Shown here in pieces: positions 38,579 to 39,339 of a stretch of 39,339 nt of DNA. Every line of letters starts with the position of its first letter. Position 1 is the stretch's first letter. The DNA lies in the NCBI GenBank assembly GCA_000991245.1, contig LBRD01000006.1, positions 1-39,339 of the forward strand, written 5' to 3'. The notes beneath the pieces are model-generated. The model did not search any database and was not told the DNA's origin. It was given only the letters and a program-made list of their open reading frames with translations. Source of the stretch: Parcubacteria group bacterium GW2011_GWC1_36_108. GTDB taxonomy: Bacteria > Patescibacteriota > Minisyncoccia > Moranbacterales > GWC2-37-73. The position numbers were made by a program, and so were the translations under genes.

Positions 38579-38660
38579 GTAATTCCTCGATAGGGTTTAC
38601 ATACCCCAGTGAAATGTTCCTTCGGAATTTCACGGGGTAAACCTACTGTCTGCGGAATTC
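38579..38660 (-). promoter_or_regulatory. ribosomal L10 leader (rplJ-rplL)
   Basis: Minus strand GAATTCCGCAGACAGTAGG opens the leader; the 3' side ends TATCGAGGAATTACG. AATTCC/GGAATT close the outer stem, and CAGACAGTAGG with CCTATCGAGG form the kink-turn region known from the L10 leader (Rfam L10_leader type). Between them, TTTACCCCGTGAAATTCC pairs with GGAACATTTCACTGGGGT as a long hairpin. Confidence 0.8.
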
Positions 38661-38688
38661 TATTCTATTAAAATTTCCCAAAATTCAA

Positions 38689-39084
38689 TTATTCAGCTTT
38701 CGTTTCTTCTACAACTGGTGCAGCCTCTTCTGTTTTCACTTCCTCAGCTTTTTTCTCTTCAACCTTCACTTCTTCAGCTGGCTTTGTCTCGACTTCGGCG
38801 GAAGCTTCTGGAACCACTGCCTTTACCATTTTAACAGCTCTCTTCTTCCCTTCAATCACACCTTCTTTGACAAAAAGGTTGTATGCGCTATCTGAAACTT
38901 GCGCTCCTTTTGCAATCCATTCTTTAATCTTATCAGCCTTTAGAACAGCCACTTTCTGATGAGGGTCATAACTACCCAAGACAGCCACATGGCGTCCCGT
39001 AGGGGCTGCTGTATGCTGCTGAAGCACTACTCTGAATTGAGCTTTATTTTTTCGTCCAACACGTGAAAATCTGATAGTTAACAT
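38689..39084 (-). CDS. rpsP: 30S ribosomal protein bS16 with acidic C-terminal extension
   Basis: 131 residues. Residues 1-80 are the bS16 core (MLTIRFSRVGRKNKAQFRVVLQQ, GRHVAVLGSYDPH, KADKIKEWIAKGAQVSDSAYNL). The remaining 50 are a low-complexity tail of E/K/V/A (PEASAEVETKPAEEVKVEEK...), longer than in model bacteria. Shine-Dalgarno AAAGGAAA lies just before the ATG. It is transcribed from the promoter at 39169. Confidence 0.97.
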   Translation of the reverse strand: MLTIRFSRVGRKNKAQFRVVLQQHTAAPTGRHVAVLGSYDPHQKVAVLKADKIKEWIAKGAQVSDSAYNLFVKEGVIEGKKRAVKMVKAVVPEASAEVETKPAEEVKVEEKKAEEVKTEEAAPVVEETKAE

Positions 39085-39168
39085 AATTTCCTTTTCTTTA
39101 TAAACAAATTAAAAGGTATTGATATACCCTCTTTTAGCCTCTCTTGAGCTAATTTTTAGTACTTGTTT

Positions 39169-39197
39169 AATATAGCGTTTTGCTCAACATTTGTCAA
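39169..39197 (-). promoter_or_regulatory. strong sigma70-type promoter of rpsP
   Basis: -35 TTGACA (39192-39197), 17-bp spacer, -10 TATATT (39169-39174); start near 39162, about 78 bp before the ATG. Confidence 0.88.
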
Positions 39198-39297
39198 CCC
39201 CATTAGAAAAATGCCCAACAAATTGGCACCAACACAAGGTCTTAATGCTTAAAACATTTTACAAAAGCATTTCATATTGTCATTTTTCTAACGGGGT
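39197..39297. repeat. 101-bp inverted repeat upstream of rpsP
   Basis: Arms ACCCCATTAGAAAAATG (39197-39213) and the complement of ACCCCGTTAGAAAAATG (39281-39297), 16 of 17 matched, with a nested AATGCTT/AAAGCATT inside. The outer edge touches the -35 box of the rpsP promoter. No gene is seen between 39085 and the window end. Confidence 0.7.
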
Positions 39298-39339
39298 CAA
39301 TACCCAAGGGTATTTTCACAATCCATAGCCGCATTAAAG

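Noticed and set aside
1-39339. CRISPR array, integrase or insertion sequence
   Set aside because: No regularly spaced direct repeats of 24-40 bp, no transposase or recombinase gene seen; the tandem repeats here have 7-8 or 20 bp units.

Overview
The window is AT-rich bacterial chromosome. It looks like a Candidate Phyla Radiation (Patescibacteria) genome, probably of the Parcubacteria type; this is inference. The reasons are the divergent 16S rRNA 5' end (27F primer site with a mismatch), very compact co-directional gene strings with many short unknown proteins, DUF5652 and GtrA proteins typical of that group, and weak Shine-Dalgarno signals. UGA works as a stop codon (for example at 24931, 9569 and 11384), so this is not the UGA-recoded Gracilibacteria/Absconditabacteria code.

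Layout. 1-701: 5' end of a 16S gene (minus) with a long structured leader and a near-consensus promoter. 786-7410 (minus): a family 1 glycosidase, a GT2 glycosyltransferase, a truncated NUDIX gene, DUF1653, HD and M28 proteins, two unknowns and serS. 7428-8036: interspersed hairpin repeats around a tRNA gene whose anticodon arm is interrupted by about 64 nt. 8052-14971 (minus): a nucleotidyltransferase, a YerC/TrpR-like regulator, a nucleotide-salvage-like group (two deoxyribosyltransferase-like proteins, one fused to NUDIX, plus a phosphoribosyltransferase and a P-loop kinase), lysS and tsaC. 15144-19548 (plus): an unknown protein, GtrA, dnaX, tRNA-Gln and a cysteine-rich coiled-coil protein. 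19592-25895 (minus): a GT-C glycosyltransferase and an accessory stretch with an uncharacterised nucleotidyltransferase two-gene module, a zinc-ribbon protein, HepT/MntA and a pentapeptide protein.

25995-34934 is an envelope and metal/redox stress block. An ECF sigma factor, its probable membrane partner and a small exported protein lie beside a MacAB-like export operon. Three copies of GAAAAC-N15-CGTWTTAT sit before the sigma gene, the exported protein and the export operon, which suggests one regulon. Embedded in it is a DUF2892-ferredoxin operon whose promoter contains a CsoR/CstR-like palindrome. An arsR-arsP operon with a 17-bp-arm operator and a divergent cupredoxin/heme-membrane pair follow. 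35003-37335 (plus): phospholipase D-like and GHKL/Hsp90-like ATPase genes. 37413-39297 (minus): rplL, rplJ with an L10-type leader and attenuator, and rpsP with a strong promoter.

The less expected signals are: the shared ECF promoter element; the interrupted tRNA; different 7-bp (or 7/8-bp) degenerate tandem repeats just upstream of six genes (including dnaX, lysS, rplL); an exact 26-bp element, possibly a pseudoknot, upstream of two genes; and the nucleotidyltransferase two-gene module with a palindrome at its promoter region.
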